NCBI RefSeq assembly: GCF_016862575.1
Contig: NZ_BONF01000036.1
Coordinates: forward strand, 1-64,000
Direction: 5' to 3'
DNA length: 64,000 nt
From: Catellatospora bangladeshensis
GTDB taxonomy: Bacteria; Actinomycetota; Actinomycetes; Mycobacteriales; Micromonosporaceae
Part shown: positions 41,363 through 49,681 of the stretch, piece after piece
Layout of the letters: every line of letters starts with the position of its first letter
Numbering within the stretch: the stretch's first letter is position 1
The notes under the pieces: model-generated
Databases searched by the model: none
Seen by the model: only the letters and a program-made list of their open reading frames with translations
What the model was told of the DNA's origin: nothing
Position numbers and translations under genes: made by a program

Positions 41363-42472
41363 TCACGGCGTCCAGCGCCACAGGGGCGGCCCGGTCAGCG
41401 CGGCGACGTACAGCTCGCCGTGTGGTCCCACCGCGAGCTGGTGCGGGTCGGCGTCCTGGTCGCGCAGGGCCCAGCGGCGGGTGACGGTGCCGTCGCCGGC
41501 CAGCGCGACCACGTACCCGCGGCGGCGGCCGCCGTCCTCGTCGAGGGCGTCGCCGCCGTCGAGGGCGAGCAGGGTGCCGTCGGCGCCGAAGGCGACGTCG
41601 TACGGGCGCCCGAGCTGCCCGGAGGCGTGCGTGGCCAGGTGGCCGCCGTCGGGTGTGAACAGCTGCACGCGGGCGTTGCGGCGGTCCGCGACGGCGACGA
41701 CGCCGTCCGGCCGCAGCGCGATGCCGTGCGGGATGCTGAACTCGCCCGCCGCGTCACCGAGTTCGCCCCAGGCGTGTGCGAACGTGCCGTCCGCGGCGAA
41801 CCGGGCGACCCGGGAGTTGCGGTAGCCGTCGGCGACGTAGGCCGCGTCGGCGCCGGGAGCGACGTCGGTCGGGCGGGCGAAGATGTACGGGTCGCCGGTG
41901 CAGGGCAGGTTGGTCAGCTCGTTGCGCACGGCCAGGCAGGTGTCGAGGCCGGTGCCGTAGTCGTGGCCGAGGGTGCGGCGGGGCGTGCCGTCGCGGCCGA
42001 AGACGGTGACCTTGTTGGTCATCACGTCGGTGACCCAGAGGTCGCCGTTCGGGGCGGCGGACACGCCGTGCGGCGACCGGAACAGCCCCGCGCCCCAGGA
42101 ACGGCGCACCTCGCCGGTGCCCGGATCGAGCACGACGATCGGGTCGGCCGTCATCGGCTGCCCGGAGGCGAACGGGGCCCCGGCCCGGTGCAGCAGGACG
42201 ACCTCGCCGTCGGGGGTCACGGTGACGCCGGTGCCTCCGGCCGCCTGCGGCGGCGTACGGCCCCACGGGGTGAGCACGTCACCGGCGGCGGTGGCGCGGT
42301 CGACCGCGTCGTCCACCGTGGCGGCGGCCGGCGGGCTGCCCCGCAGCACCAGCCCGGCGGCGGCGAGCCCGGCCAGTGGCAGGGCGGTGAGCAGCGAGCG
42401 CCGGGCGATGAGCGCGGCACGTTCCCGGTTGGACACGGTTTCACTGTGGCGGGCGGCGGAGCCGCACTCCAT
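41363..42472 (-). CDS. Exported NHL-repeat protein
   Basis: 369 residues from the ATG at 42472, or 357 from the GTG at 42436 (MSNRERAALIARRSLLT), which gives a neater signal peptide; neither has a clear ribosome site. ARRSLLTALPLAGLAAAGLV resembles a Tat or Sec signal. At least five NHL-type beta-propeller repeats follow: RSPHGVSAAPNGDLWVTDV, FSIPHGIALRPDGVVAVADR and PYDVAFGADGTLLALDGG. Such propellers bind ligands or act as lyases; here the role is unknown. Convergent with the DinB gene. Confidence 0.72.
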   Translation of the reverse strand: MECGSAARHSETVSNRERAALIARRSLLTALPLAGLAAAGLVLRGSPPAAATVDDAVDRATAAGDVLTPWGRTPPQAAGGTGVTVTPDGEVVLLHRAGAPFASGQPMTADPIVVLDPGTGEVRRSWGAGLFRSPHGVSAAPNGDLWVTDVMTNKVTVFGRDGTPRRTLGHDYGTGLDTCLAVRNELTNLPCTGDPYIFARPTDVAPGADAAYVADGYRNSRVARFAADGTFAHAWGELGDAAGEFSIPHGIALRPDGVVAVADRRNARVQLFTPDGGHLATHASGQLGRPYDVAFGADGTLLALDGGDALDEDGGRRRGYVVALAGDGTVTRRWALRDQDADPHQLAVGPHGELYVAALTGPPLWRWTP

Positions 42473-42486
42473 CGGGGACGTCCCCG
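42473..42486. promoter_or_regulatory. Perfect 14-base palindrome at the NHL gene start
   Basis: CGGGGACGTCCCCG lies directly before the ATG at 42472 on the minus strand, and upstream of the divergent STAS gene. Its place suggests an operator serving one or both genes, and if so favours the downstream GTG start of the NHL gene. Confidence 0.4.
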
Positions 42487-42609
42487 AGTGCCGGTCAGGG
42501 GTGGCTCAGGGGACGTTACACAGCTGTTACCGGAGTGGGGTTTGGCGATGCCGTCCGGGGGCAACTGGGAGAGCCACGGTCACCCATCCCCCTCATTGGA
42601 GCGGCGGCG

Positions 42610-43044
42610 ATGAGCGAGTCACTGGACCTGCGCCTGTACGCGGCACCGTCGGGCCTCTACCTGACGGTGCGCGGCTGGCTCGACGCGACGACCGCGCACC
42701 TGCTCGGCAAGGCGATAGCGGTGGCCCTGGAACGGTTCGAGTCCGACCGGCTCACCGTGGATCTGGCCGAGGTCGAGGCGATCGACGTGGCCGGGATCGC
42801 GACGCTGACCATGTTCCGCGCGGCCGCGCTGCGCCACGGGGTCGAGCTGTGCGTCGCCCGGCCGCCCGCAGCGGTGCGCGCGGCCATCCACGCCGCGGGC
42901 GCTGACGTGCTGCTGGCCACGGAGTCCCCCGACGAGGACTGGTGGGACGAGCAGCCGCGCCGGTTCACCGCGACGGGGTACGCGTGCCTGCGCCCGCGTA
43001 CCCCGGCCGGGCGGGCCAGGGCCAGGCGCCACCCGTCTGCTTAA
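42610..43044 (+). CDS. STAS-domain protein
   Basis: 144 residues; ATG after GGAGCGGCGG. STAS fold (about 8-105) with LYLTVRGWLDATTAHLLGKA and VDLAEVEAIDVAGIATL. The usual phosphorylatable Ser (DSSG) is replaced by DVAG, so it may be constitutively active or a pseudo-substrate. The C-terminal 45 residues are basic (ARARRHPSA) and unassigned. Confidence 0.7.
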   Translation: MSESLDLRLYAAPSGLYLTVRGWLDATTAHLLGKAIAVALERFESDRLTVDLAEVEAIDVAGIATLTMFRAAALRHGVELCVARPPAAVRAAIHAAGADVLLATESPDEDWWDEQPRRFTATGYACLRPRTPAGRARARRHPSA

Positions 43045-43048
43045 GCGG

Positions 43049-43873
43049 TCAGCGGGCCGCGGCCTGCGGGGCGGCCAGGAACTCCGCGATCGGGTCGACC
43101 AGCCGCGCGGGCGCGATCGCGATGGCGTCGTGCCGGGCGCGCGGCACCCGCAGCGTGCGGGCGCCGGGGATGACCTGAGCCAGGGCGTCGATGTGCGCGG
43201 CGAAGTACGCCGGGGCGTCGTCGCCGCAGGCGAGCAGGACCTGTGCCGTCACGCCCGCGTACTGCGCGGCCGGGCCGTCGTGCGCGGCGACCTCCCGGGT
43301 CTCGGACATCGTCATCGGCAGCAGCTCACCCATGCCGCGGCCGACGGGGGTGCGCAGGAACGCGGCGCAGATCGCGGTCCGCAGCCAGAGCGGCCAGCGG
43401 GACATCGCGCTGTGGGTGTTGACGCCCGCCCCGACCAGGGCGACGGCGCGGGCGAGCCGACCCTCGCGCAGCGCCTCGTCGACGGCGCCGAGGTACGCCC
43501 ACGAGGGTGTGCCGTCGATCGCGAGCGCGGGGTCGTAGAGGGCCAGCCGGCCGACGGGCAGGCGCAGCGCCGCGCGCAGGGCGATGAAGCCGCCGTAGCT
43601 GTGGCCGATGACGTCGCGGGCGCCGGTGTGCGCCAGCACCGCACCGAGGTCTTCGACCTCCTGCTCGATCGAGTACGGCTCGCGGCGGGCGGGGGCGTCT
43701 GCCCGGCCGCGCCGGTTGTAGGCGTGCACGGTGAACCGGGTGGCGAGCCGGTCGACGAGACGGCGGTAGACGTCGACGGTGACGCCGCCGCCGTGCACCA
43801 GGACCACGCCGGGGCCGGTGCCCGTGGTGTGCAGGACGATGCTCGCGCCGTCGGGTGCCGTGATCCGTTCCAT
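43049..43873 (-). CDS. Alpha/beta-hydrolase
   Basis: 274 residues from the ATG after GGGGAGA. VVLVHGGGVTVDVYRRLVDR is the oxyanion-hole strand, VIGHSYGGFIALR the nucleophile Ser, and RARHDAIAIAP the catalytic His. No signal peptide. Divergent from a TetR regulator with a clear operator between them, so expression is probably induced by the hydrolase substrate or product. Confidence 0.82.
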   Translation of the reverse strand: MERITAPDGASIVLHTTGTGPGVVLVHGGGVTVDVYRRLVDRLATRFTVHAYNRRGRADAPARREPYSIEQEVEDLGAVLAHTGARDVIGHSYGGFIALRAALRLPVGRLALYDPALAIDGTPSWAYLGAVDEALREGRLARAVALVGAGVNTHSAMSRWPLWLRTAICAAFLRTPVGRGMGELLPMTMSETREVAAHDGPAAQYAGVTAQVLLACGDDAPAYFAAHIDALAQVIPGARTLRVPRARHDAIAIAPARLVDPIAEFLAAPQAAAR

Positions 43874-43893
43874 GCCGTGTCTCCCCTGCCATA

Positions 43894-43918
43894 AAACTGT
43901 GAACGCTGTTCGCAGTTT
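43894..43918. promoter_or_regulatory. TetR operator between hydrolase and TetR genes
   Basis: AAACTGTGAAC-GCT-GTTCGCAGTTT: 11-base arms with one mismatched pair. It lies 20 bases before the hydrolase ATG and 11 before the TetR GTG, so a bound dimer would block both promoters. Confidence 0.75.
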
Positions 43919-43929
43919 ATAGTGGGTCA

Positions 43930-44598
43930 GTGGATCACACAACGCCGGGCGGTGAGTCCATCTGGGCGCGGCCCGAACGCGGCAGGCGCGGTCCCGCGCC
44001 TGCGCACAGCAGGGACGCGATCGTCGCAGCCGCCGTCGAGCTGGCCGACACGGGCGGGCTGGACGCGGTGTCCATGCGCGCCGTGGCCGCCGCGCTCGGC
44101 ATGTCGGCCGCCGCGCTCTACCGGCACCTGTCCTCCCGCGAGGACCTGCTCGACCTGATGGTCGACCGGTGCGTCGGCGAGCTGCGGCCGTATCCGGCGG
44201 ACGCCGGCGACTGGCTCGACGGGCTGATCCGGCTCGCGCGCCACCAGCTCGACCTCTACCGGCGGCACCCCTGGCTGCGCGACGCGATCGCGCACGGGCC
44301 TGCCCCCGGGCCGAACACGCTCTCCTACTTCGACGAGTGCCTGCGCATCCTGACCCCGGCCCGGTGCGGCACGACGGCGAAGTTCGAGGCCATCGGCATG
44401 CTGACCGGCGTCGTGCTGCTGTTCGCCGCGCAGAGCGGTGCGCCCGCGCCCGGCCTCGGGCAGGTGGATCCGGCGGCGTACCCACACCTGGCTGCGGCGA
44501 TGACCGCGCCCGCCGCCGCGGTCCCCCACCGCGACCTCTTCGAGCGCACCCTGCGCGCCCTGCTCACCGGCCTGCTCACCGACGCGCCCGCGCCGTGA
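43930..44598 (+). CDS. TetR-family transcriptional regulator
   Basis: 222 residues, GTG start. The N-terminal helix-turn-helix (about 28-75) reads AAVELADTGGLDAVSMRAVA, AALGMSAAALYRHLSSREDL. The C-terminal ligand domain is of the TetR_C type seen in regulators of hydrolases and monooxygenases. It probably represses the divergent hydrolase gene through the operator at 43894-43918. Confidence 0.87.
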   Translation: MDHTTPGGESIWARPERGRRGPAPAHSRDAIVAAAVELADTGGLDAVSMRAVAAALGMSAAALYRHLSSREDLLDLMVDRCVGELRPYPADAGDWLDGLIRLARHQLDLYRRHPWLRDAIAHGPAPGPNTLSYFDECLRILTPARCGTTAKFEAIGMLTGVVLLFAAQSGAPAPGLGQVDPAAYPHLAAAMTAPAAAVPHRDLFERTLRALLTGLLTDAPAP

Positions 44599-44657
44599 CC
44601 GGCGGCCGGACCGGAAAACTTCGCGCGCGCCGGCACCCCGTCACGTAGCCTGCCCCG

Positions 44658-45167
44658 GTGCCCGACCTCCAGCGCCTCCGCCTCGACCATGCCGCCGCAC
44701 TGCTGGTGTTCGAGCAGGTGAACCGGCAGTACTTCGCCGCGTCGATCCCGGATCGCGGCGATGCGTACTTCACCGGATTCACGGCCCGTCTCGAGTCGCT
44801 GCTGGCCGAGCAGGAGGCCGGGGTGTGCCACTTCCACCTGCTGGTCGACGCCGACGGGGCCGTGCTGGGGCGGATCAATCTCATCGACGTGGCCGACGGG
44901 GCGGCGGAGCTGGGTTACCGCATCGCCCGTGCCGCCGCCGGGCGCGGGCTGGCCACGGCCTGGGTGGCCCGGGTGTGTGAGCTGGCCGCCGACGTCTACG
45001 GGCTGACCAGCCTGCGCGCTGCGACGACTTTGGACAACACCGGGTCGCGGACGGTGCTCGCCCGCAACGGGTTCACCGCCGCCGCCGAGATCGTGCTGGA
45101 CGGCCGGCCGGGCCTGACGTACGTGCGCGACCTGACGCCACACCACCCGGATCGGCGTCTACGCTAG
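44658..45167 (+). CDS. GNAT-family N-acetyltransferase (RimJ/RimL-like)
   Basis: 169 residues, GTG start. GNAT motif A is visible at ELGYRIARAAAGRGLATAWV and motif B at SLRAATTLDNTGSRTVLARN. The pattern LRLDHAAALLVFEQVNR...YF at the start fits RimJ/RimL acetyltransferases. Substrate unknown. The next gene starts six bases after its stop, so the two may be co-transcribed. Confidence 0.8.
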   Translation: MPDLQRLRLDHAAALLVFEQVNRQYFAASIPDRGDAYFTGFTARLESLLAEQEAGVCHFHLLVDADGAVLGRINLIDVADGAAELGYRIARAAAGRGLATAWVARVCELAADVYGLTSLRAATTLDNTGSRTVLARNGFTAAAEIVLDGRPGLTYVRDLTPHHPDRRLR

Positions 45168-45172
45168 GGCCC

Positions 45173-46768
45173 GTGGACGGCGACACCCGATCCCGTGACC
45201 GCCGGCCGCCTGCCGGCGGCCCGGCACCCGCGGCCGGTCCGGAAGACCTGCCGGCCATCGGCCGCGCGATGCTTCCCGTGGTCCGGGAGCTGCTCTCGGG
45301 CGTGCCGGCGAGCTGCACGTGGCTGTTGCCCGTGCTCGACGAGCAGGGCCGGACGGCCGATTTCACGATCGCCGCGGTCGGCACGCACTCGCACGACGTC
45401 GCCGGCCGCGACGGCGACCAGCGGCTGGGCCAGCGCCTCGGCGTGCTGTACCCGGGGATGGTCGGCGGCCCCCTGTGGGACCTGTACCACCAGGTCTACA
45501 CCGACGGCCGGCCCCGGCAGCTGCCCGACTTCCAGTACCACGCCGACGGTGAGGGCGTCATCGCCACGTCCCTGTTCGACCTCTCCGTCCACCGGGTGTG
45601 CGGTGGGCTTCTGGTGTGGTGGCAAAGGCTGGACGAGCAGGAGCGCCGCCGCGAGCAGACCGAGCTGCTCGGCAATCTCGGGTGGGGCGAGACCGACCTG
45701 CTCACCGGCAAGGTCAGCTGGTCGCCGGGCATGTACCGGATCTTCGAACGTGACCCGGCGCTCGGCCCGCTGAGCGCCGCCGAGCAGTCCGCGCACATCG
45801 TCGCCGACGACCAGCCGCTGCGCGAGACCGCGTGGCAGATGCTCGACAGCGGCCTCGTCTCCGACCTGACCATCCGTGTCCAGGTCGGCGGGCAGGTCAA
45901 GCACCTGCGGCTGCTCGCCGACACCGCACGCGACGCCACCGGCAAGCCGGTGAAGCTGTACGGCGTCGTGCAGGACGTCACGGCTCGCGAGGCCTCCCGC
46001 ACCGACGTCGAGAGGCTGCAGGAGGAGCTGCGGATACGTGAGCTGACGACGGTGGCCGAGCAGCGGCTCACCGGGCAGCTCCAGCAGATCATCCAGCCGC
46101 TGCCCGACGCGCCGTTCGCCCTCGCCGACCTCGAGGTGTGGGTCGAGTACCTGCCCGCCGAGGACAGGGCTCGCGTCGGCGGCGACTGGTACCACGCCCT
46201 GGCGCTGCCCGACGGGCGGATCATGCTCGCCATCGGCGACGTCGTCGGCCACGGGCTGCCCGCCGCGACCGCCATGGCCCACCTGCGCTACTCACTGGTG
46301 GGGTGGACCGCGGTCGAGGCCGCCGACCCCGGGCGGCTGCTGTCCCATCTCAACCAGCTCTGCCTGCGCCTCGGCACCACCGGCACCGCCGCTATCGCCG
46401 TGTACCAGCCCGCCGACCGGACATTGCGCTGGGCACGGGCGGGCCACCCGCTGCCCCTGCTCCATCACGCCGGCCGCACCGAGCCGCTGACCCGGGTGGA
46501 CGGCCTGCTTCTGGGCGCCCTGGCCACAGCCGAATACCCGGAGACCGTATGCCGGCTGCACCCCGGCGATCTGCTCCTGTTCTACACCGACGGGCTCATC
46601 GAACGCCGCGCGCAGCACACCGGCGACACCCTGCGCGAGGTCGCCGCCGCGGTCACCGCGGCCGCCGTCCATCCTGACGGCAGACCGCTGGATCACCTGC
46701 GGGCCCTGCTGGGCGACGCCAGCCCGTTCGACGACACCTGCCTGGTCGCCGTCCAGGTGCGGCCCTAG
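45173..46768 (+). CDS. PP2C-type SpoIIE/RsbU phosphatase with PAS sensor
   Basis: 531 residues, GTG start. A GAF/PAS-like N-terminal sensor (about 30-155) is followed by a PAS domain (about 160-275, TGKVSWSPGMYRIFERDP), a coiled linker and a SpoIIE phosphatase domain (about 310-530). Metal-binding motifs RVGGDWYHALALPDGRIMLA, IGDVVGHGLPAATAMAHLRY, LLLFYTDGLIERR and FDDTCLVAV are intact. It should dephosphorylate RsbV-like STAS proteins; an RsbW-like and an RsbV-like gene lie just downstream on the opposite strand. Confidence 0.88.
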   Translation: MDGDTRSRDRRPPAGGPAPAAGPEDLPAIGRAMLPVVRELLSGVPASCTWLLPVLDEQGRTADFTIAAVGTHSHDVAGRDGDQRLGQRLGVLYPGMVGGPLWDLYHQVYTDGRPRQLPDFQYHADGEGVIATSLFDLSVHRVCGGLLVWWQRLDEQERRREQTELLGNLGWGETDLLTGKVSWSPGMYRIFERDPALGPLSAAEQSAHIVADDQPLRETAWQMLDSGLVSDLTIRVQVGGQVKHLRLLADTARDATGKPVKLYGVVQDVTAREASRTDVERLQEELRIRELTTVAEQRLTGQLQQIIQPLPDAPFALADLEVWVEYLPAEDRARVGGDWYHALALPDGRIMLAIGDVVGHGLPAATAMAHLRYSLVGWTAVEAADPGRLLSHLNQLCLRLGTTGTAAIAVYQPADRTLRWARAGHPLPLLHHAGRTEPLTRVDGLLLGALATAEYPETVCRLHPGDLLLFYTDGLIERRAQHTGDTLREVAAAVTAAAVHPDGRPLDHLRALLGDASPFDDTCLVAVQVRP

Positions 46769-46786
46769 CGGCCCGCCACAGCACGA

Positions 46787-47188
46787 TCAGCGGGTCATCC
46801 GCAGCTGGACCGCCGTTCCTCCGGCTGCCGTGGACACGACGTCACACACCTGCTCGACGATCGCCAGGCCGCGTCCCCGCATCGCATCCGCGGCCGGCAT
46901 CACCGCCGCGCCGGGCGGGCGGAACCCGCGTGGCCGCCGGTCGCGCACCTCACACACCACCGCGCCCGCCTCCGTCCACACCCGCACCAGCCCGCCGTCG
47001 CCGGTGTGCTCGAGCGTGTTCGACATCAGCTCACTGGCGGCCAGCATCAGCAACTCCGCCCGCGCCGTCGCGAGCCCGGCCGCGACAGCCCGGTCCCGCA
47101 CGAACCCGCGCAGGCCGGCAAGGTCCGTGGCGACCGCGAACGACATCTCGTCACCCATGGTGCGGCCGGTGTCGTAGGCGGCGTTCAA
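46787..47188 (-). CDS. RsbW-like anti-sigma factor kinase (HATPase)
   Basis: 133 residues from a TTG overlapping the stop of the upstream STAS gene; ATG at 47158 (123 residues) is the alternative. ATPase motifs ELMSNTLEHT (N box) and GRGLAIVEQVCD (G box) are present. It would phosphorylate the STAS partner and sequester a sigma factor. Convergent with the SpoIIE gene with 18 bases between the ends. Confidence 0.82.
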   Translation of the reverse strand: MNAAYDTGRTMGDEMSFAVATDLAGLRGFVRDRAVAAGLATARAELLMLAASELMSNTLEHTGDGGLVRVWTEAGAVVCEVRDRRPRGFRPPGAAVMPAADAMRGRGLAIVEQVCDVVSTAAGGTAVQLRMTR

Positions 47189-47517
47189 CTCCGATCACCG
47201 CTCGCCTGCGGCGGCGGGGCCAGCAGCGCGGCCACTCCGGTGAGTTCCAGCACCGTCGCCACCACACCCGCCGCATGGGTCACGTACATGATCGCCTGGC
47301 GCGCTCGGGCGTCGCGGTGTGCCGTGACGAGCACGTGAATGCCGCTGGAGTCCAGGAACCGCAGCCCGCCCAGGTCGACCTCGGTCCGCGGCGAACGCCC
47401 TATGGCGGCGCTGAGCGCCGCGGCCAGCTCGTCGCTGCAGCTCATGTCGCATTCACCGCTGAGCCGCACCACCAGGCGGCCCGCCGTCTCGACGGTGGAC
47501 ACCGTCAGCACTCCCAT
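47185..47517 (-). CDS. RsbV-like STAS anti-anti-sigma factor
   Basis: 110 residues. STAS fold with LVVRLSGECDMSCSDELAAA, VDLGGLRFLDSSGIHVLVTA; the phosphorylatable Ser is in LDSSGIH. Translationally coupled to the RsbW-like gene, and with the adjacent SpoIIE phosphatase it completes a partner-switching module. The cognate sigma factor is not in the window. Confidence 0.85.
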   Translation of the reverse strand: MGVLTVSTVETAGRLVVRLSGECDMSCSDELAAALSAAIGRSPRTEVDLGGLRFLDSSGIHVLVTAHRDARARQAIMYVTHAAGVVATVLELTGVAALLAPPPQASGDRS

Positions 47518-47663
47518 GTCGCTACAGCACCCATCTGCCGGCGGTGAACGGAACGGTGGCCATCATCGCACCATGCCCGGCGGGTGAGGTAGCCGTCGGC
47601 GCACCCCGCTCGCCGGGCAGGCCCGTGCGCCCGGCAGGCTCGCGGACGTGATCCGCCGCGACG

Positions 47664-48368
47664 TCAGGCGCCGTGCATGACGTCGTACCTGGCGGCGTCG
47701 ACGAACTGGGGCGCCCACTTGCGCTTCAGGCGCAGCATGTGCCGGTTGAGCCGGCGGGCGAAGAAGCCCATGGGGCGGTGGAAGTCGACGATCACGATGA
47801 CGCGCGCCTGGCCGCTGTCGTTGACCACCTCGTGCTCGTGGTTGACGTCCAGCACCACGCCCTCCCCCTCGGACCAGGTGTAGTACTCGTCACGGAGCCG
47901 GATGCGCGGCGGGTTGTCGGTCGGGATCCGCACACCCAGGTGGTAGCGGAGGATGCCCGCGTACGGATCCCGGTGCGAGGGCAGCCGGACGCCCGGGTCG
48001 AGGATCGACACGAACGCGTTGACGACGTTGGGCGTCGACTCGGCGAAGGCGAGCAGCGTGGGCAGTTCGGTGCGGGCGAGCTCGTTGGGCTGGCCGAACA
48101 TGTACGCGTAGTACAGCTTCCAGTCCTCCGACACCTGAGCGGCGCGGACCGGGTCGAAGGCGCCGTAGCGGGGGATCTCCCGGTGCGCGAGCAGCGCGTC
48201 CACCTCGGCCTTGAGCTGCGGGAAGCGTTCCTCGAGGGCGCGTACCTCGGGGAAGTAGGCCGGTGCGGACAGGACGGCCGGCCGGTCCTCGCCACCGGCG
48301 GCGCGCAGGAAGACCCAGTTGGTGAGGGCGCGGATCCTGGGCTGGTTGACGCTGGGCGAACCCTTCAT
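47664..48368 (-). CDS. Aspartyl/asparaginyl beta-hydroxylase-family oxygenase
   Basis: 234 residues; ATG after GAGAGG. PF05118-type double-stranded beta helix: LPSHRDPYAGILRYHLGVRI supplies one Fe ligand (H132), GEGVVLDVNHEHEVVNDSG the second (H179), and ARVIVIVDFHRP the 2-oxoglutarate-binding Arg. As in the family, no third carboxylate ligand is needed. Members hydroxylate the beta carbon of Asp, Asn or related residues. Last gene of the NRPS operon; since the adenylation domain looks Asp-specific, beta-hydroxylation of carrier-bound or released Asp is a coherent hypothesis. Confidence 0.82.
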   Translation of the reverse strand: MKGSPSVNQPRIRALTNWVFLRAAGGEDRPAVLSAPAYFPEVRALEERFPQLKAEVDALLAHREIPRYGAFDPVRAAQVSEDWKLYYAYMFGQPNELARTELPTLLAFAESTPNVVNAFVSILDPGVRLPSHRDPYAGILRYHLGVRIPTDNPPRIRLRDEYYTWSEGEGVVLDVNHEHEVVNDSGQARVIVIVDFHRPMGFFARRLNRHMLRLKRKWAPQFVDAARYDVMHGA

Positions 48369-48396
48369 GTGCCTCTCCCGGTTGCTGGTGAGTGGG

Positions 48397-49677
48397 TTAC
48401 CGGCCGCCGGCCGGCGGCTGCAGGCCCTCGCGGGTGGCCTGCCAGCGGCGCGTCGTGCCGTCGGGGTGCTCGATGTCGTATTGCAGGTGGGCGAGGCAGC
48501 GATCGAGGGTGTCCAGCATCGCCTGGTGGCCGGGCGCCTGGCCGCGCAGGAAGTCCAGGAAGAACGTCATGACGCCCGGGGCCAGCTCCGCGCCGGGCGC
48601 GACCGACTCGGCGTAGCCGACGAGCCCCGGCTCCAAGGCGGCCTGCGCGGACCCGTGGAAGGCGCGCAGCACCCCGCCGGCCGGTGGCGGCTGGTTGCCG
48701 AACTGGAAGTGGACCGGGCCGGTGTCGCGCGGTTCGGGCAGCGTGACCGGCTCGCCGCAGGTCTCGGCCATGCCGAGTTCCAGCAGCCGCAGGCCGGTGG
48801 CGCGCTCGTACAGATCGGTCACGTAGCCGCCGATCCGGCCGTTGACCTCGATGATCCGCGGCCCGCCCGCGGTGAGCTTGAGCTCGGTGTGCACCAGCCC
48901 GCGCCGGATGCCCAGCGCCCGCACCGCCGCCGCCGCGAGGCGGGCGCATGCCGCGCGGACCTCCGGCGACAGGCGCGCGGGAAAGAACTGGCCCTGCTCC
49001 CGAAACGGCGTGAGCAGCGGGAACTTACCCGTCACGCCGATCGTCGAGGGCTCGCCGCCGACGACGAGCGACTCCACGGAGACGTAGTCGCCGATGTCCT
49101 CGCCGCCGATGCCGACCAGGAACTCCTCGACGACGAACGGCCGCTCGGCGCTGGGCTCGACCTCGGCGGGCAGGTCCCCGGCCGCCGCCACGAGGAAGGT
49201 GTCGCGGCTGCTCTGGCTGCGCCTGGGCTTGACGACCAGCGGGCCGGGCCGGCTGGCGAGCGCGTCGAGGACCTCCTGGCGGCTGGTGGCCACGGCCGAC
49301 CACACGGTGTCGACGCCGTGCTCGGCCAGCCGCCGCCGCTGGACCCACTTGTCGGTCAGCGCGGCGACGGTGTCCCGGTCGTGATAGGGCAGCCCCAGCC
49401 CTTCGGCCAGCTCCCCGGTCGTCGGGACCATGCCCTCGCTGAACGTGGTGATCGCCACCGGGTGGTGTTCGCGCAGCCGCGCGATCAGGTCGCCGGGCCG
49501 CTCGGGGTCGACCTCCAGGACCGGCCCGAGCGCGGCGTACTCCGCCTTCTCCGCCGGGTCGAGGCCGCCCGCCGCGGCCACGAACACCGGCGCGTGCCCG
49601 CACGCGGCGGCGGCCTTGGCGAGGTCGGCCGGCCGGATGGCCGAGCGCGGGACTACGGCGACGGCGACGGTGTTCAC
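48397..49677 (-). CDS. ATP-grasp ligase (second of pair)
   Basis: 426 residues from a GTG (VNTVAVAVVPRSA); a GTG four codons earlier is possible. ATP-grasp features: central PLVVKPRRSQSSRDTFLVAA, hinge RPFVVEEFLVG, catalytic HTELKLTAGGPRIIEVNGRI with the Mg-binding Glu and Asn. It resembles carboxylate-amine ligases of the BacD/carnosine-synthase group that join amino acids through acyl phosphates. In a cluster whose NRPS lacks a condensation domain, it probably forms a peptide bond. Confidence 0.82.
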   Translation of the reverse strand: MNTVAVAVVPRSAIRPADLAKAAAACGHAPVFVAAAGGLDPAEKAEYAALGPVLEVDPERPGDLIARLREHHPVAITTFSEGMVPTTGELAEGLGLPYHDRDTVAALTDKWVQRRRLAEHGVDTVWSAVATSRQEVLDALASRPGPLVVKPRRSQSSRDTFLVAAAGDLPAEVEPSAERPFVVEEFLVGIGGEDIGDYVSVESLVVGGEPSTIGVTGKFPLLTPFREQGQFFPARLSPEVRAACARLAAAAVRALGIRRGLVHTELKLTAGGPRIIEVNGRIGGYVTDLYERATGLRLLELGMAETCGEPVTLPEPRDTGPVHFQFGNQPPPAGGVLRAFHGSAQAALEPGLVGYAESVAPGAELAPGVMTFFLDFLRGQAPGHQAMLDTLDRCLAHLQYDIEHPDGTTRRWQATREGLQPPAGGR

Positions 49678-49681
49678 CTGG

